From Pseudothauera nasutitermitis (GTDB lineage: Bacteria > Pseudomonadota > Gammaproteobacteria > Burkholderiales > Rhodocyclaceae): DNA of 64,000 bases. Position numbers and translations under genes: made by a program. The notes under the pieces are model-generated. The model was not told the DNA's origin, ran no database searches, and saw nothing but the letters and a program-made list of their open reading frames with translations. The stretch lies in contig NZ_SSOC01000002.1 in NCBI RefSeq assembly GCF_004801295.1, forward strand, positions 186,001 to 250,000. The letters are read 5' to 3'. Shown in pieces: positions 30,401 to 40,597 of this stretch. Each line of letters begins with the position of its first letter. Position 1 is the stretch's first letter.

Positions 30401-33400
30401 GAACTTGAACCCGTTCGAGCCGCACGTCCGCCGGGTCGACGCCCGCCTTCAGCACGATGCGGTCGACTTCGCTCGCAACCCATGAATCCTCGACGACCAC
30501 GTCGTGCCCGTCACCGCGACCGAAGCGGTAGGTATCGCTGCCGCTACCTCCAGTCAGCGTATCGTTGCCCGTCCCACCATCGAAGGTGTCGTCCCCCGCA
30601 AAGCCCAGCAGGTCGTCGTCGCCTTCTTCACCGGTCAGCACGGCCGTGCGGATGGCTTGCGCATCCCACACCGTGCCGTCGGCAAAGATAATCTGCTCCA
30701 CCGCGTAATAACCGTTGCTACTGAAATGGTTCCTGACCGTGATCGTCTCGCCGGTATCGCGGATCGTCAGCACCAAGTCGTCCGACACCTGCCAGCCTGT
30801 CTTGACCTGTACCCGTTCCAGCCTGACGTCCGCGGGGTCGATTCCGGCTTTCAATGCGATACGGTCGACCTCGCTCGTCCCCCAGGAGCCTTCGACAACC
30901 GTGTCGTGCCCGTCGCCTCGGCCGAAACGGTAGGTGTCACTGCCCGCGCCACCGCGCAGTTCGTCATTACCGACACCGCCATCAAGGGTGTCGTTGCCCC
31001 ACCCGCCGACCAACGTGTCGTTGCCGCCGCGGCCCACGATCCGGTCGTCGCCGCCCAGCCCGTCGATAAGGTCGTCGGAACTGCTCCCGAGCAGCACGTC
31101 GTTGCTCTGCGTTGGTATGTTCGTCCCCACCCAACCGCTCAGTTTCCCGGTAATCGTACTCACCACGTCAGCCCCCAATGGAGCCAACTGTGCCAAGAAT
31201 CCCTCCATGTCCAACTGATCGGGCTTGTTCATACTCCGCAGGGAGCCGACGAACTCGCCCAGTTCTTCCAAGCCCGCTTCCCGGTCGGTTTCGATACGAA
31301 CGGCCAGCGTAGCGGCCACTTCGGAAAGATCGCCCACGACGCTCTCGATATCGTCATCCCAGCCATAACGAATCTGCTGGAACAAATCCTTCAGATGGCT
31401 TTGCGCCATCAGTTGTCCATACACCAGCGCTTCCAACTGGGCATACGCTGCGTTCAGCGTGCGGGACGCATCCGGGCCGGGGTTCCGGCCCCAACTGTGC
31501 TGCGACCATTCCTGCCCAAGGAAGGCTTCCAGTGCCTCCAGCCGGCGTGCATCCCCAATGGCGTTGCGCCAGCTTCGGTTGGTCCGGCTTGCAGGGTGGA
31601 TGTCCTGCACCCCCGCCCAGCGGTAGATGATCTGGGTCACCAACGCCTTTCGATCCTCCGCATCCGTCGTGCCCACGAAACGCTCGACCAGTTCCGTCAA
31701 GGCCGGATCACGCACCATCGCCTGGTGCAGGTCGTATACCTTGCCGTAGCCGTAGGCGTCGGGTAGCGCAGCGATCTCTTCGGGTACCTCCAGCCACTCG
31801 GTTGGTTCGCTATAGGTGGGGTTGGACTGGAACCACACGTCGGCGGCCACACGTACTTCGCCGTCGGTAGTGGTGAAACTGCCCACCTGCTTGTGGGCGT
31901 TGCCGTTGGCGTCCACGCGGCTGGAGTTCGTGTAGCCCACGTCGATGCTCTGCACGCCGGCCTCCTCCAAGGTCAGCAGTTCGCCGGCGTCGGTGCGCCC
32001 GTTGGCATTGGCATCCTTCCAGATGCGCAGTTCGGAAAACGCCGCGTCGGCCGCGTCGATCCGGCCGTCGCCATTGGCGTCCAGTTCGGCCAGCGCCTGA
32101 AAGCCGTTGGCTGCCTTGCTCCCGTCGGAGAGCAAGGTCTCCGAGCCGAACAGTTCGCGCCCCGAATCGATCCGGCCGTTACCATCGAGGTCGCGGACCA
32201 GCAGACCATCTTCCGGAGAAACCCACGCGGTATGCTCGGCAAACCCGTCTTCGGCATAGTCGAAGTAGGTGCCGGTATTGAGTGGGGTCGTCTTGACGCC
32301 GTCTCCATTCAAATCCAGGACGATGGGCGACGAATATCTGGATGCCTCATCCGCCTTCTTCTTGATATCGTCGATGTCCGGCTCTTCTTCGAGCTTGATC
32401 CACAAATCGCCGTTGGTGAAATCCTGGATCGTCAATCCACCATCGACCACCAGTGTTGTGCCCTGCAAGACGTACTCGGTGCCGTCGCTCCCCTTGTAGA
32501 CGCCCGCCGGGTCCGTCTTCTTGCGGGTGCCGCCTCGCAGGAGCCTGCCGTCGAGAAACACCTCGCCCAAACCGTCGCTGTCTTTGATCGTGTCCTCGCC
32601 ATCGGCTTCATAACGATCGATTCCAGTCCCGCCATACAGCTCATCGGCACCGGCACCTCCGGTCAGCGTGTCGTCGCCCTTGCCACCCAGCAAGATATCC
32701 GCACCCGCGCCGCCATCCAGCTTGTCATTTCCTTGGCCGCCAACCAGCAGGTCATCCGCCGTTCCTCCAATCAGCGTATCGGCACCATCTGCACCGAGCA
32801 TGAAGGCTCCCCGGTTCTGGGTGTCCGTGGCGCTCATCCCTAGCGAACCGAGCGCCACGCTCCAGTCTCGCAAGTCGGAAATGTTTTGAATGACGAGGCT
32901 ACGCTCCTCGGGCGTGAAAAGCAGGCCATTATCGAGATGTTTTATGAAGTACTGCTGGTAACCCTTTGCTTCGGTAATATCCGACGCAACGGCTTGCGCA
33001 TCGAATTGCAGGCCGTTACCTGCCACGTCGAACAATTCTTCCAGGTAGCGCGGACTGGACGGAGTTTCGTTGTAATACTTCTCCATCGCAAAGGCGATGA
33101 ATGCCTTCACCAGATCATATCTGTAACTGGCAGAAACCCCCTGCGCCTGCACGATTTTTCCCATGTCCGCAGCAAGCCGATCCAGCATGCCATCAGGCTG
33201 AACCTCGCCAGGCACTCCGAGCTGATGGCGCAGGAGTTTTCGGGTCAAATCTTCATTGACCGGATCCAAGGAATAAGTGGCAAAGAGCCCTTCATCCATC
33301 AGCATGGACACCAGGTACGGCGAATTTCTGACCGCCTGGAGAAATGCCGGAGAAGCCTGCAGGGCAGTCATCAGCGCCATGGAATGGCGATCCCTTGCTC

Positions 33401-34040
33401 CCGCATCCGATCTGCCCAAGGAAATCGGGTTGTCGCTTCCGACCAGCGTGTTTGCCGAGAGACGGATTCCAGCCAGCACTTCGCCTTCGATGTAGTAATG
33501 CGTCACGTTCGACTCCCGGGACAATGCAAGCAGCCCGCCGGAAGCGATGTAGTCGGCCAGCGCATCATTCGAAACCCCCGCCGCAGCCATTGCCGCAGCA
33601 TACGATGGCAGCAGGGCGGGATTCACCGCCGCGAGCTGGAAGGGCGCCTGGTCGAACACCGTGGCCTGCTTGTCGAACAACACGGCCATCAGCGACGCCA
33701 AGCCGCCGCCAAGGGAATGCCCGGTAAAGGAAATAGGCGTCTCCGTAGGGAACGCGGATTGCCAGGCAAAGTAATAGGCCATCGCGTCGTATATTTGAGG
33801 AGCGGGAACCCCTAGCCCGGCCGTCCAGCTGATCGGGTCCGCAACTTTATCGTTGGTCCCCGTGTAGGCAATGACGACCTCGCCTGTTGCATCATTCCTG
33901 AAAACGCCGGCCGAAAAGCCCGTGAACTGGTCTGGCTGCCAGTCGATTCGCGTCCATCCAGAGGGAACGCCGACTCGGTTTATTGCTGAAGCAGCGTAAA
34001 CGTTGGTCGAAAACTGCATGTATTCGAGTAATGTAGGCAT
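24417..34040 (-). CDS. Giant RTX protein with N-terminal lipase-like domain and C-terminal Ig-like repeats
   Basis: A 3,207-aa protein exported by the flanking type I system. Residues 1-230 resemble class 3 lipases: VVIAYTGTND, then GHSLGGG (107-113) with nucleophile Ser109, and a candidate catalytic His219. Residues 231-410 are helical. A first RTX block covers 415-475. Four EF-hand-like Ca sites (such as DLNGDGV and DANGDGRID) cover 575-690, followed by another helical region to about 970. Repeated RTX nonapeptides and haemolysin-related modules fill about 975-2435, including two near-identical 135-residue modules. Five Ig/cadherin-like domains (about 2530-3030) precede a Gly/Trp-rich tail ending in Cys. 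GGAGTG precedes the ATG. It could be a toxin, an adhesin, or both. Confidence 0.88.
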   Translation of the reverse strand: MPTLLEYMQFSTNVYAASAINRVGVPSGWTRIDWQPDQFTGFSAGVFRNDATGEVVIAYTGTNDKVADPISWTAGLGVPAPQIYDAMAYYFAWQSAFPTETPISFTGHSLGGGLASLMAVLFDKQATVFDQAPFQLAAVNPALLPSYAAAMAAAGVSNDALADYIASGGLLALSRESNVTHYYIEGEVLAGIRLSANTLVGSDNPISLGRSDAGARDRHSMALMTALQASPAFLQAVRNSPYLVSMLMDEGLFATYSLDPVNEDLTRKLLRHQLGVPGEVQPDGMLDRLAADMGKIVQAQGVSASYRYDLVKAFIAFAMEKYYNETPSSPRYLEELFDVAGNGLQFDAQAVASDITEAKGYQQYFIKHLDNGLLFTPEERSLVIQNISDLRDWSVALGSLGMSATDTQNRGAFMLGADGADTLIGGTADDLLVGGQGNDKLDGGAGADILLGGKGDDTLTGGAGADELYGGTGIDRYEADGEDTIKDSDGLGEVFLDGRLLRGGTRKKTDPAGVYKGSDGTEYVLQGTTLVVDGGLTIQDFTNGDLWIKLEEEPDIDDIKKKADEASRYSSPIVLDLNGDGVKTTPLNTGTYFDYAEDGFAEHTAWVSPEDGLLVRDLDGNGRIDSGRELFGSETLLSDGSKAANGFQALAELDANGDGRIDAADAAFSELRIWKDANANGRTDAGELLTLEEAGVQSIDVGYTNSSRVDANGNAHKQVGSFTTTDGEVRVAADVWFQSNPTYSEPTEWLEVPEEIAALPDAYGYGKVYDLHQAMVRDPALTELVERFVGTTDAEDRKALVTQIIYRWAGVQDIHPASRTNRSWRNAIGDARRLEALEAFLGQEWSQHSWGRNPGPDASRTLNAAYAQLEALVYGQLMAQSHLKDLFQQIRYGWDDDIESVVGDLSEVAATLAVRIETDREAGLEELGEFVGSLRSMNKPDQLDMEGFLAQLAPLGADVVSTITGKLSGWVGTNIPTQSNDVLLGSSSDDLIDGLGGDDRIVGRGGNDTLVGGWGNDTLDGGVGNDELRGGAGSDTYRFGRGDGHDTVVEGSWGTSEVDRIALKAGIDPADVRLERVQVKTGWQVSDDLVLTIRDTGETITVRNHFSSNGYYAVEQIIFADGTVWDAQAIRTAVLTGEEGDDDLLGFAGDDTFDGGTGNDTLTGGSGSDTYRFGRGDGHDVVVEDSWVASEVDRIVLKAGVDPADVRLERVQVPVNAWQMSDDLVLMIRDTGETITVKNHFNASNRYAVEEIVFADGTVWDAEAIRSQVLIGGDGDEVLSGFAGRDNLIVGAAGNDTLAGHAGNDTLEGGQGNDLLRGGKGSDTYRIGLGDGQDVIEEGYDPSAIDILELAAGIGPEDVSVRWTAQGGMVVTLPDGTNVVVRRQDRRSSGGNGYGIEQLRFADGTVWGREELAVQAVAGTSGDDVIVLGDEATELDGGAGNDRFIGGGGWYHTYRFGTGDGQDVIEDGYGKIVFKDGIDHFGVSFSHEGRDLIVTVNASGDSIRINGWLNTWQRIDRFEFANGASLSANDVQALLNVEDDSEILYGSPEDERLIGTDKHSTIRGRAGNDTLIGGGGNDRLYGEDGDDVLDGGTGRDELYGGAGSNTYVLARGSELDFASVASAQVAEDTVLFAPGIRLEDVTVQLGERSWGYQTGDVGYVEMVVGIGGDDALVLHNEAWNDLARGAVKRFRFDDGTELTLAEMIARADGGLMGYQQRYQGDGPVLLGSAADDRIYDYTGESITVRAGANDDYVYLVGGRNVISAGSGNDTVHAGGGGTLIAGEAGGDELNGGAGDDVFVFNHGDGHDVVTAGEGRDTLSFGVGIEPAMLAAAFDADGRLVLSIDGGTGGSITLDGVHADDLPGDLERIQFIDAEGRARVFDFAAWVGAQVAALAVATVESPLIFDGAGFELTGRAAPAGGLEAVAYAQTGDLFATPNLAANTPTDGDDVLYGSPEGDVLDAGAGNDVVMGLDGDDVLDGGAGDDVLYGGWGADTLRGGTGRDELYGEWGGDTYVYQAGDQEVVIDDDHRLLYVGGYGGVVVDGGYGGGYDYGGTILDDAPNVLAFGEGIRPEDLIYSERDGDLVIEFAGSPGDRVILRGFAPHRATQTRSVDVIRFADGTEIAASTIEVAGRTEFGGDEGGWLDGTQYADTLVGGEGDDVLNGNGGSDLLVGGVGSDTYRIRQGDEGDTSETTIVETWRAEDHNRLELSGDVSADDLYLEFDGHDLLLRLGEDGGSVRFAGFDPRMPGMPAPVAEVYLSWPGITLSFDELLARGVRYDGQTQDVYDVNLGDGEVTIVEVSTADAGNTVRFGPGIEADALRERLSFADDGEGGHFLLIHYGGEDDVLRLSGFNPQDVLGGGHAVDTFVFSDGTVVEYATLVSWGFTVEGDDAGNALTGTNLDDRLYGHDGDDVLDGGAGVNEFHGGAGNDTLIGGDGVDGYFFNRGDGIDTILDGPSDNFIVFGPGIALADLEIEWDGDTLVLRYGPGDAIRIPDYLAKTQDGTPPVTALRFDDGEMAALPVLIGAGGDPVRVNTVELAAAVEDAPYRQTVELSVFDQDGPFGQARLLHARLADGGALPDWLVFDAQHGVFFGTPDNDDVGGLDIVLEAWGDYGLLATQKLRLVVHNTNDAPQTGTPLVDRQVTEDEAFAFALPEDAFHDVDAGDALNWSAQRADGSPLPAWLVFDAATRTFSGVPGNDAVGNLGITVTATDLAGASAVQTFVLEVANVNDAPEVGVALADQTAEAGTDVFWQLPEGAFVDIDAGDVLSYTASMADGSPLPDWLSFDAQTGGFSGTSAQAGDYRIVVTATDLAGATASQRFALRVQGAADPAPITAPDGATVSEDCRLIAWGNVLANDQDPQGGSLTVADAGTRRGEYGWLTLLPNGAYTYTLNNVSSKVQGLGAGETAVERFSYLASNGTERSTGELAVTIEGTNDAPYLARSLQDVQLAKGKAFSWQVPAGSFLDPDRNDTLTYSATLKNGKPLPDWLRFDAATRTFSGTAPGNAKSSIEVRVVVSDGHGECSVAADTFKVNFGSTTILPKDKEGAGNCPDVPLPWFGSGHHGGSGAGQEHWGDKGILERFFDGFERNSSPGHKQVPGLDRGWFEQWNAPAKGWDDLRASGTSTGKSIETHWSQLQQALGRMDAERQGAPAWSQPQHGADLSGLAGLLHGSSQQARGGVDAFSLAGGGTQLKGFAGLREGLGRLRC
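30220..31030 (-). repeat. Tandem 405-bp coding modules inside the RTX gene
   Basis: Two adjacent copies of a unit of about 405 bp (135 codons) encode a nonapeptide RTX block plus a haemolysin-related module. Each holds YRFGRGDGHD, then ADVRLERVQV, then DTGETITV and FADGTVWDA. DNA identity is high enough to align base for base around the DDLVL segment (near 30376 and 30781). Further, more diverged copies continue toward the C-terminus. Recombination between copies could shorten or lengthen the protein. Confidence 0.8.
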
Positions 34041-34078
34041 TTCAGCACTCCAGAAGGATCATCAAATTATCGTCAGCA

Positions 34079-34705
34079 CTAGCGATTGCATGTTCTTCGA
34101 TCAGGCCCGACATACCTCAACGACTCCCGATACCTGCCTTCTTTATTGAAATTTTCTTTGGCATCCAGACTTACAGCGCCGGAACCAATTCGGAGCAGCA
34201 AATTGGTAGCATGCCGCTCAAAAATCTTTGGCAGCCTTTCTTCCACCCAAACCCCATTGCCATAGGTGTACTTGGAATACTCGGCACAGGCCAGGCTAAC
34301 GGCCAATATGGAATACACAACCGGCACGCCCGATTCGACATCAAATACCAACGGCACCTCGGGCCATGTTGCTATATCCTTCTTTGTTGAGCGCCACTCG
34401 ATCTTCCTCTCCGATCCATCGGGATGATCGAAACGGATGACATACTGCTTGGGCTTGGTGCCGCTGCGATTGACCGCCAGTTCATTACCGCCGCCTTCCA
34501 TCAGCAATTTGCGCTCGATGACGATGACCCGGCCATCGCTCAGTTGCACCTCCTCTCGCCAGCTATGAGGAGAGGTGCACACCCCTATGCCCAGCGCAAG
34601 CAGCAACAGCACCCCCAGCACGACCAGTTTTTTCTTCCATCCGGTTCGCAAGGGATCGAAGCGGTGAAAAAAGGCAATGAAGGGCCACTCGCGATTTTCA
34701 GGCAT
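34079..34705 (-). CDS. Signal-anchored protein of the RTX locus, copy A
   Basis: A 208-aa protein of unknown family. A 30-residue basic cytoplasmic segment is followed by one membrane helix (LVVLGVLLLLALGIGVC), then a soluble part, probably periplasmic. Distinctive segments are LSDGRVIVIERKLLMEGGG, KPKQYVIRFDHPDGS, EVPLVFDVESGVPVVYSI and the C-terminal SLRYVGPDRRTCNR. The helix ends in a Cys, but Val at -1 makes a lipobox unlikely. It differs from copy B mainly in the first 50 residues and around 105-160. It lies directly before the RTX gene. Its position beside a lipase-like effector suggests immunity or chaperone function; this is inference. The ATG at 34705 is preferred over 34726 because GGAGTG fits. 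Confidence 0.75.
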   Translation of the reverse strand: MPENREWPFIAFFHRFDPLRTGWKKKLVVLGVLLLLALGIGVCTSPHSWREEVQLSDGRVIVIERKLLMEGGGNELAVNRSGTKPKQYVIRFDHPDGSERKIEWRSTKKDIATWPEVPLVFDVESGVPVVYSILAVSLACAEYSKYTYGNGVWVEERLPKIFERHATNLLLRIGSGAVSLDAKENFNKEGRYRESLRYVGPDRRTCNR

Positions 34706-34744
34706 TTCAACACTCCAAGAAATCATGAAAACGTCGTCAAAACG

Positions 34745-35367
34745 CTAACGATTGCATGTCCTTCGATCAGGCCCGACATACCTCAACGACTCCCGATACC
34801 TGCCTTCTTTATTGAACTTTTCTTTGGCATCCAGGTTTACAGCACCGGAACCAATTCGGAGCAGCAGATTGGTAGCGTGCCGCTCAAAAACCTCCGGCAG
34901 CCTTTCTTCCACCCAAGCACCACCGTCATAAATATATTTGAAATAAGCTGCACAGGCCGGGCTAACGGCCAATATGGAATACACAACCGGCACACCCGAT
35001 TCGATATCAAACACCAACGGCACTTCGGGCCACGTTGCAGGGCTTTTCTTGATCGAGAGCCACTCGATCTTCTTCCCCGATCCATCGGGATGATCAAAGC
35101 GGATGACATACTGCTTTGGCTTGGTGCCGCTGCGATTGACCGCCCATTCGTCACCACCGCCTTCCATCAGTAATTTGCGCTCGATGACGATGACCCGGCC
35201 ATCGCTCAGTTGTACCTCCTCGCCCCAGCCATGAGGAGAAGCGCACACCGCTATGCCCAACGCAACCATCAGCAGCACCCCCAGCACGGTCATCTTTTTC
35301 GCTGATCGGGTTCGCAGGGCATCGAACCGGTAGGACAAGGCAGCGAAGAAGCGCTCGCGTTTTTCGC

Positions 35368-35371
<4 letters not shown>
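34745..35371 (-). CDS. Signal-anchored protein of the RTX locus, copy B
   Basis: A 208-aa paralogue of copy A with the same layout: basic N-terminus, membrane helix MTVLGVLLMVALGIAVC, then the same soluble domain (RVIVIERKLLMEGGG, YVIRFDHPDGSG, VFDIESGVPVVYSI, RYVGPDRRTCNR). The last 50 residues are nearly identical in both copies. The ATG at 35371 overlaps the stop of the ABC transporter gene (ATGA), tying it to the secretion operon. The ABC transporter, both copies and the RTX gene are in one transcriptional direction without internal promoters that I can see. Confidence 0.75.
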
Positions 35372-37515
<2,144 letters not shown>

Positions 37516-37578
37516 GATCGCTTTTCACCCCACACAGAGGCGAAGACAAGCGCATAGTTCCGCAGAATACCAAGAAAA

Positions 37579-37584
37579 TGTCAA
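37579..37584 (-). promoter_or_regulatory. Possible -35 box of the RTX secretion operon
   Basis: A consensus TTGACA on the minus strand, 64 bp before the ABC transporter ATG, in an AT-richer stretch. No convincing -10 hexamer is found at 16-18 bp; a TATTCT only 9 bp downstream is too close. Direction and position fit the operon, but the box is unconfirmed. Confidence 0.3.
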
Positions 37585-37672
37585 GAGCAACCATATAGAT
37601 TGTTTGCATAACCTGATCACATTGTCTGGTGATCCACCGAAGGGTTCGGCGATATCGCCCGCCCGGCGCAGG

Positions 37673-37701
37673 TTTTCACACGAGGTACCGCTTGCTATGA
37701 T
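37673..37701 (+). promoter_or_regulatory. Probable promoter of the gamma-carbonic anhydrase gene
   Basis: TTTTCA (37673-37678), a 17-bp spacer and TATGAT (37696-37701), placing the start near 37708, about 50 bp before the ATG at 37757. The rest of the 241-bp divergent gap (37516-37756) shows no other gene. Confidence 0.5.
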
Positions 37702-37756
37702 TGCGCCCCTTTCCCGCCGGCGGACCGTCCGCCGCACGCAGCCGGAGATGTTGGGC

Positions 37757-38296
37757 ATGCCAATCTACGCACTGGGCGACAGGACGCCGCGCTTCGGCGA
37801 GGGTTGCTGGGTCGCCGACAACGCCACGGTGATCGGCCGGGTGGAAGCCGGACGCGACGTGAGCATCTGGTACAACGCGGTGATCCGCGGCGACAACGAC
37901 CCCATCGTGATCGGCGATGGCACCAACATCCAGGATGGCTCCATCCTGCACAACGACGACGGCGTGCCGCTGACCATCGGCGCCCACGTCACCATCGGCC
38001 ACATGGTCATGCTGCACGGCTGCACCATCGGCGATGGCACGCTGGTCGGCATCAACGCGGTGGTGCTCAACAACGCGGTGATCGGGCGGGAATGCCTGAT
38101 CGGCGCCAACGCGCTGATCCCCGAGGGCAAGGTGATCCCCGACCGCTCGCTGGTGGTCGGCTCGCCGGGGCGCATCATCCGCGAACTCAGCGACGCGGAC
38201 ATCGCCGGCCTGCGCGCCAATGCCCGCCATTACGTGGACAACGCCCGGCGCTATGCCGGCGAGCTGCGCCGGATCGATCCGTTCGCCGTGCGCTGA
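37757..38296 (+). CDS. Gamma-carbonic anhydrase family protein (YrdA/PaaY-like)
   Basis: A 179-aa left-handed beta-helix protein. Hexapeptide repeats run through residues 20-140 (for example IWYNAVIRGDNDPIVIGDGTNIQDGSILH). The metal-binding histidines of the gamma class appear in SILHNDD, IGHMVMLHG. Members hydrate CO2 or act as thioesterases; the sequence alone does not decide. The ATG at 37757 has GGAG 10 bases upstream; an in-frame ATG at 37748 is less well placed. Divergent from the RTX operon. Confidence 0.9.
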   Translation: MPIYALGDRTPRFGEGCWVADNATVIGRVEAGRDVSIWYNAVIRGDNDPIVIGDGTNIQDGSILHNDDGVPLTIGAHVTIGHMVMLHGCTIGDGTLVGINAVVLNNAVIGRECLIGANALIPEGKVIPDRSLVVGSPGRIIRELSDADIAGLRANARHYVDNARRYAGELRRIDPFAVR

Positions 38297-38382
38297 GCCA
38301 CACAAGCTTACACCTGCGCGGACGTGCGGCCGGCGGCGATGCGGTATAAAAGCGCCCGTCATCCACTCCCGCAGAGTCCATC

Positions 38383-39087
38383 ATGACCAAAACGCTCCGG
38401 CCCCTGATCGTGCTGATGTGCACCGGCCTGCTGGCCGCCGGCCCGCTGCGCGCCGCCGAACCCGCCCAGCCCCGCGTCACTACCATCGACCTGTCCGCCG
38501 AGGCCGCGCGCCCGGCCGAGAACGACCTTGCCGTGGCCACTGCCTACTTCGAGGCCACCGACGCCAGTTCCGCCGCCGTGGCCCGCCAGGTCAACCGCGC
38601 CATCGCCGCCGCGCTGGATACCGCCAAGGCCTACGGCACGGTCAAGACCCAGTCCGCCGGCACGCATACCTGGCCGATCTACGGCAAGAACGACCGCAAG
38701 ATCGAAGGCTGGCGCATGCGCTCGGAGATCCGTCTGGAAAGCCGCGACGTGGCCGCCCTGTCCGAACTGCTCGGCAAGCTGCAGGCCACCCTGGCGGTGT
38801 CGCAGATCAACATGGAGCCGGCGCCGGAGACCCGCCGCAAGGCCGTCGAGGAAGCCACGGTGGAGGCCATCCGCGCCTTCGAACAGCGCGCCGAACTGAT
38901 CGCCGGCACCTTCGGCAAGACCTACCGCATCCGCCACCTCAACGTCGGCGATTCCGGCTACCGTCCGCCGATCATGCGCATGCAGTCCGTCGCAATGGCC
39001 GCCAAGGATTCCATGCCCGCGCCCATCGAGGCCGGCGAGAGCCAGGTCGGCGTGGCGATCAGCGGCACCATCGAACTGAGCGAATGA
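38383..39087 (+). CDS. SIMPL-domain (DUF541) periplasmic protein
   Basis: A 234-aa exported protein with a signal peptide cleaved around residue 25 (LLAAGPLRAAEP). The SIMPL/DUF541 pattern is visible: ATAYFEATDASSAAVARQVNRAIAAAL, the WPIYGKNDRKIEGWRMRSEI middle strand, and the C-terminal VGVAISGTIEL. Homologues form ring-like oligomers in the envelope and are linked to stress responses, with the exact role unclear. Its stop overlaps the start of the next gene (ATGATG), so the two exported proteins are probably made together. Confidence 0.85.
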   Translation: MTKTLRPLIVLMCTGLLAAGPLRAAEPAQPRVTTIDLSAEAARPAENDLAVATAYFEATDASSAAVARQVNRAIAAALDTAKAYGTVKTQSAGTHTWPIYGKNDRKIEGWRMRSEIRLESRDVAALSELLGKLQATLAVSQINMEPAPETRRKAVEEATVEAIRAFEQRAELIAGTFGKTYRIRHLNVGDSGYRPPIMRMQSVAMAAKDSMPAPIEAGESQVGVAISGTIELSE

Positions 39088-39416
39088 TGCTTCGTCCGCT
39101 TCTGCCCACGGTGGCCGTGCTCGCCTCGGCCACCGTGCTGACCGCCGGGGTCACGCACGCACGCGACAACACACGCGACATGGAATACCAGTGCCCTTCC
39201 GGCGAGCGCTTCGCGGTGGAGCACCACAGCAACCACGTGCGCGTGCGCACCGGCAGCGGCGTGTTCGCCCTCGCACCGCGCGACGGCGCTTCCGGCGCGC
39301 ATTATTCGGATGGCGGCATCACGCTGTGGACCGACGGCACGCGCGCCGCGCTGCTGCGTCCGGACATGGAGCCCTCCGGCATCTGCACCGAGACACTGGC
39401 GCTGCATACCAGCTGA
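39084..39416 (+). CDS. MliC/PliC-like lysozyme inhibitor domain protein
   Basis: A 110-aa protein with a signal peptide (ATVLTAGVTHA). The MliC pattern is present: MEYQCPSGERFAVE with a first Cys, VFALAPRDGASGAHYSDGG corresponding to the inhibitory loop, LWTDGTRAAL, and a last Cys in GICTETLAL. MliC proteins block c-type lysozyme in the periplasm; here the usual Lys in the second inhibitory segment seems replaced by Arg. There is no lipobox, so it resembles the soluble PliC form. It starts at 39084 within the SIMPL stop (or at 39087). Confidence 0.75.
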   Translation: MMLRPLLPTVAVLASATVLTAGVTHARDNTRDMEYQCPSGERFAVEHHSNHVRVRTGSGVFALAPRDGASGAHYSDGGITLWTDGTRAALLRPDMEPSGICTETLALHTS

Positions 39417-39489
39417 AGCCCCATACCGGCACACGCCCAACCCCGGTGCGGGGTGGACGCTGGCCGGGCAGTGGATTATCGTTGCCGCC

Positions 39490-40050
39490 ATGCACGCCAG
39501 CCCCCCCGCCCGCCGCCGCACGCTTCCGCCTCTTGCCCTGCCCCTGCTGTTTTCCGCCGTGCTGGCCGGCTGCGGCACCCTGCCGGGTACTTCCACATCC
39601 ACGCGCGCGCCCGTGGCCGTACCACCGGGCAAGCCGGCGGCTTCCTATTTCACCCTCGAACACCCATCGCAGAGCCAGGAAATCGTGCTGTACGCCCTAG
39701 GGCTGCTCGACGTGGGCTACCAGTTCGGCGGGCGCAATCCGGAAGCCGGCATGGACTGCAGCGGCATGGTGAGCTACATCGTCGAGCAGATCAGCGGACG
39801 ACGCCTGCCGCACAACGCCGCGGCCATCGCCGAGCGCACGCGGCCGATCGCCGCCACCGATCTGCGCCCCGGCGACCTGGTGTTCTTCAATACCCTGAAC
39901 CGCCGCCATTCGCATATGGGCGTCTATATGGGCGACGGCCGCTTCATCCACGCCCCCTCCAGCCGCGGGCGCATCCGCATCGAACGTCTGGACAACCCCT
40001 ACTTCGCCCAGCGCATCGACGGCGCACGCACCCTGCTCGCGCGCAACTAG
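39490..40050 (+). CDS. NlpC/P60 family cell-wall lipoprotein
   Basis: A 186-aa predicted lipoprotein: signal peptide with lipobox LAGC (Cys28), then a Pro-rich spacer and a C-terminal NlpC/P60 peptidase domain. The catalytic Cys90 lies in GMDCSGMV, His142 in RRHSHMGVYMG, and a third polar residue, His154, in RFIHAPS. Enzymes of this kind cut D-Glu-meso-DAP bonds in peptidoglycan stem peptides. The ATG at 39490 is used because the signal peptide starts there; the frame is open further upstream. A weak Shine-Dalgarno sequence precedes it. Confidence 0.88.
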   Translation: MHASPPARRRTLPPLALPLLFSAVLAGCGTLPGTSTSTRAPVAVPPGKPAASYFTLEHPSQSQEIVLYALGLLDVGYQFGGRNPEAGMDCSGMVSYIVEQISGRRLPHNAAAIAERTRPIAATDLRPGDLVFFNTLNRRHSHMGVYMGDGRFIHAPSSRGRIRIERLDNPYFAQRIDGARTLLARN

Positions 40051-40162
40051 GGCGTGTTCACACTATCCGCGGCGGATGCGGGACAACCCTGCTTGCGCGC
40101 GTCCGCACGGACTCCTAGCCTGTCGGAAAAATCCACGGGTTCATCCACAAGGAGGAGTCATC

Positions 40163-40597
40163 ATGCCGACACGCCAGATCAACGAAGTGATTCGCCACCA
40201 GAACATCCTGACCGCCCCGGGCGGCCTGCTCGTCCGCGAGGCGTGCCGCCGCATGGCCGCCGCGCAGGTCGGCTCGATCCTGATCGTGAATACCGCCGGC
40301 GCCCTGCTCGGCATCTTCACCGAGCGCGACGCGCTTACCCGGGTATTGGCCGCAGGGCTGGATCCTGATGCCACCACCCTGGAGACGGTGATGACCGCCA
40401 ACCCGATCGTCGTGGAGCCGTCCCGCCCATTGGGCCATGCCCTGCATCTGATGCACGACGGCGGCTTCCGCCACGTGCCGGTGGTGGAAGACGGCCATCC
40501 AATGGGGATGCTGTCGGCGCGCGACGCGCTGGGGCTGGAACTGGTGGCTTTCGAGGAGGAGCTCGAACAGCGCGATTCGATCACCGAGTTGCTGTAG
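40163..40597 (+). CDS. Tandem CBS-domain protein
   Basis: A 144-aa protein made of two CBS domains (about residues 8-65 and 74-130), which bind adenine nucleotides and sense energy state. Characteristic segments are VGSILIVNTAGALLGIFTERD and RHVPVVEDGHPMGMLSARD. AAGGAGGAG before the ATG is the strongest ribosome binding site in the region, so high expression is likely. No fused effector domain is present. Its last 17 bp overlap the convergent end of ftsB. Confidence 0.88.
   Translation: MPTRQINEVIRHQNILTAPGGLLVREACRRMAAAQVGSILIVNTAGALLGIFTERDALTRVLAAGLDPDATTLETVMTANPIVVEPSRPLGHALHLMHDGGFRHVPVVEDGHPMGMLSARDALGLELVAFEEELEQRDSITELL

Noticed and set aside
24417-34040. Dense short repeats that could be taken for a CRISPR array or minisatellite
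   Set aside because: They are in-frame, multiples of 27 bp or larger modules encoding RTX nonapeptides, with no constant repeat/spacer alternation.
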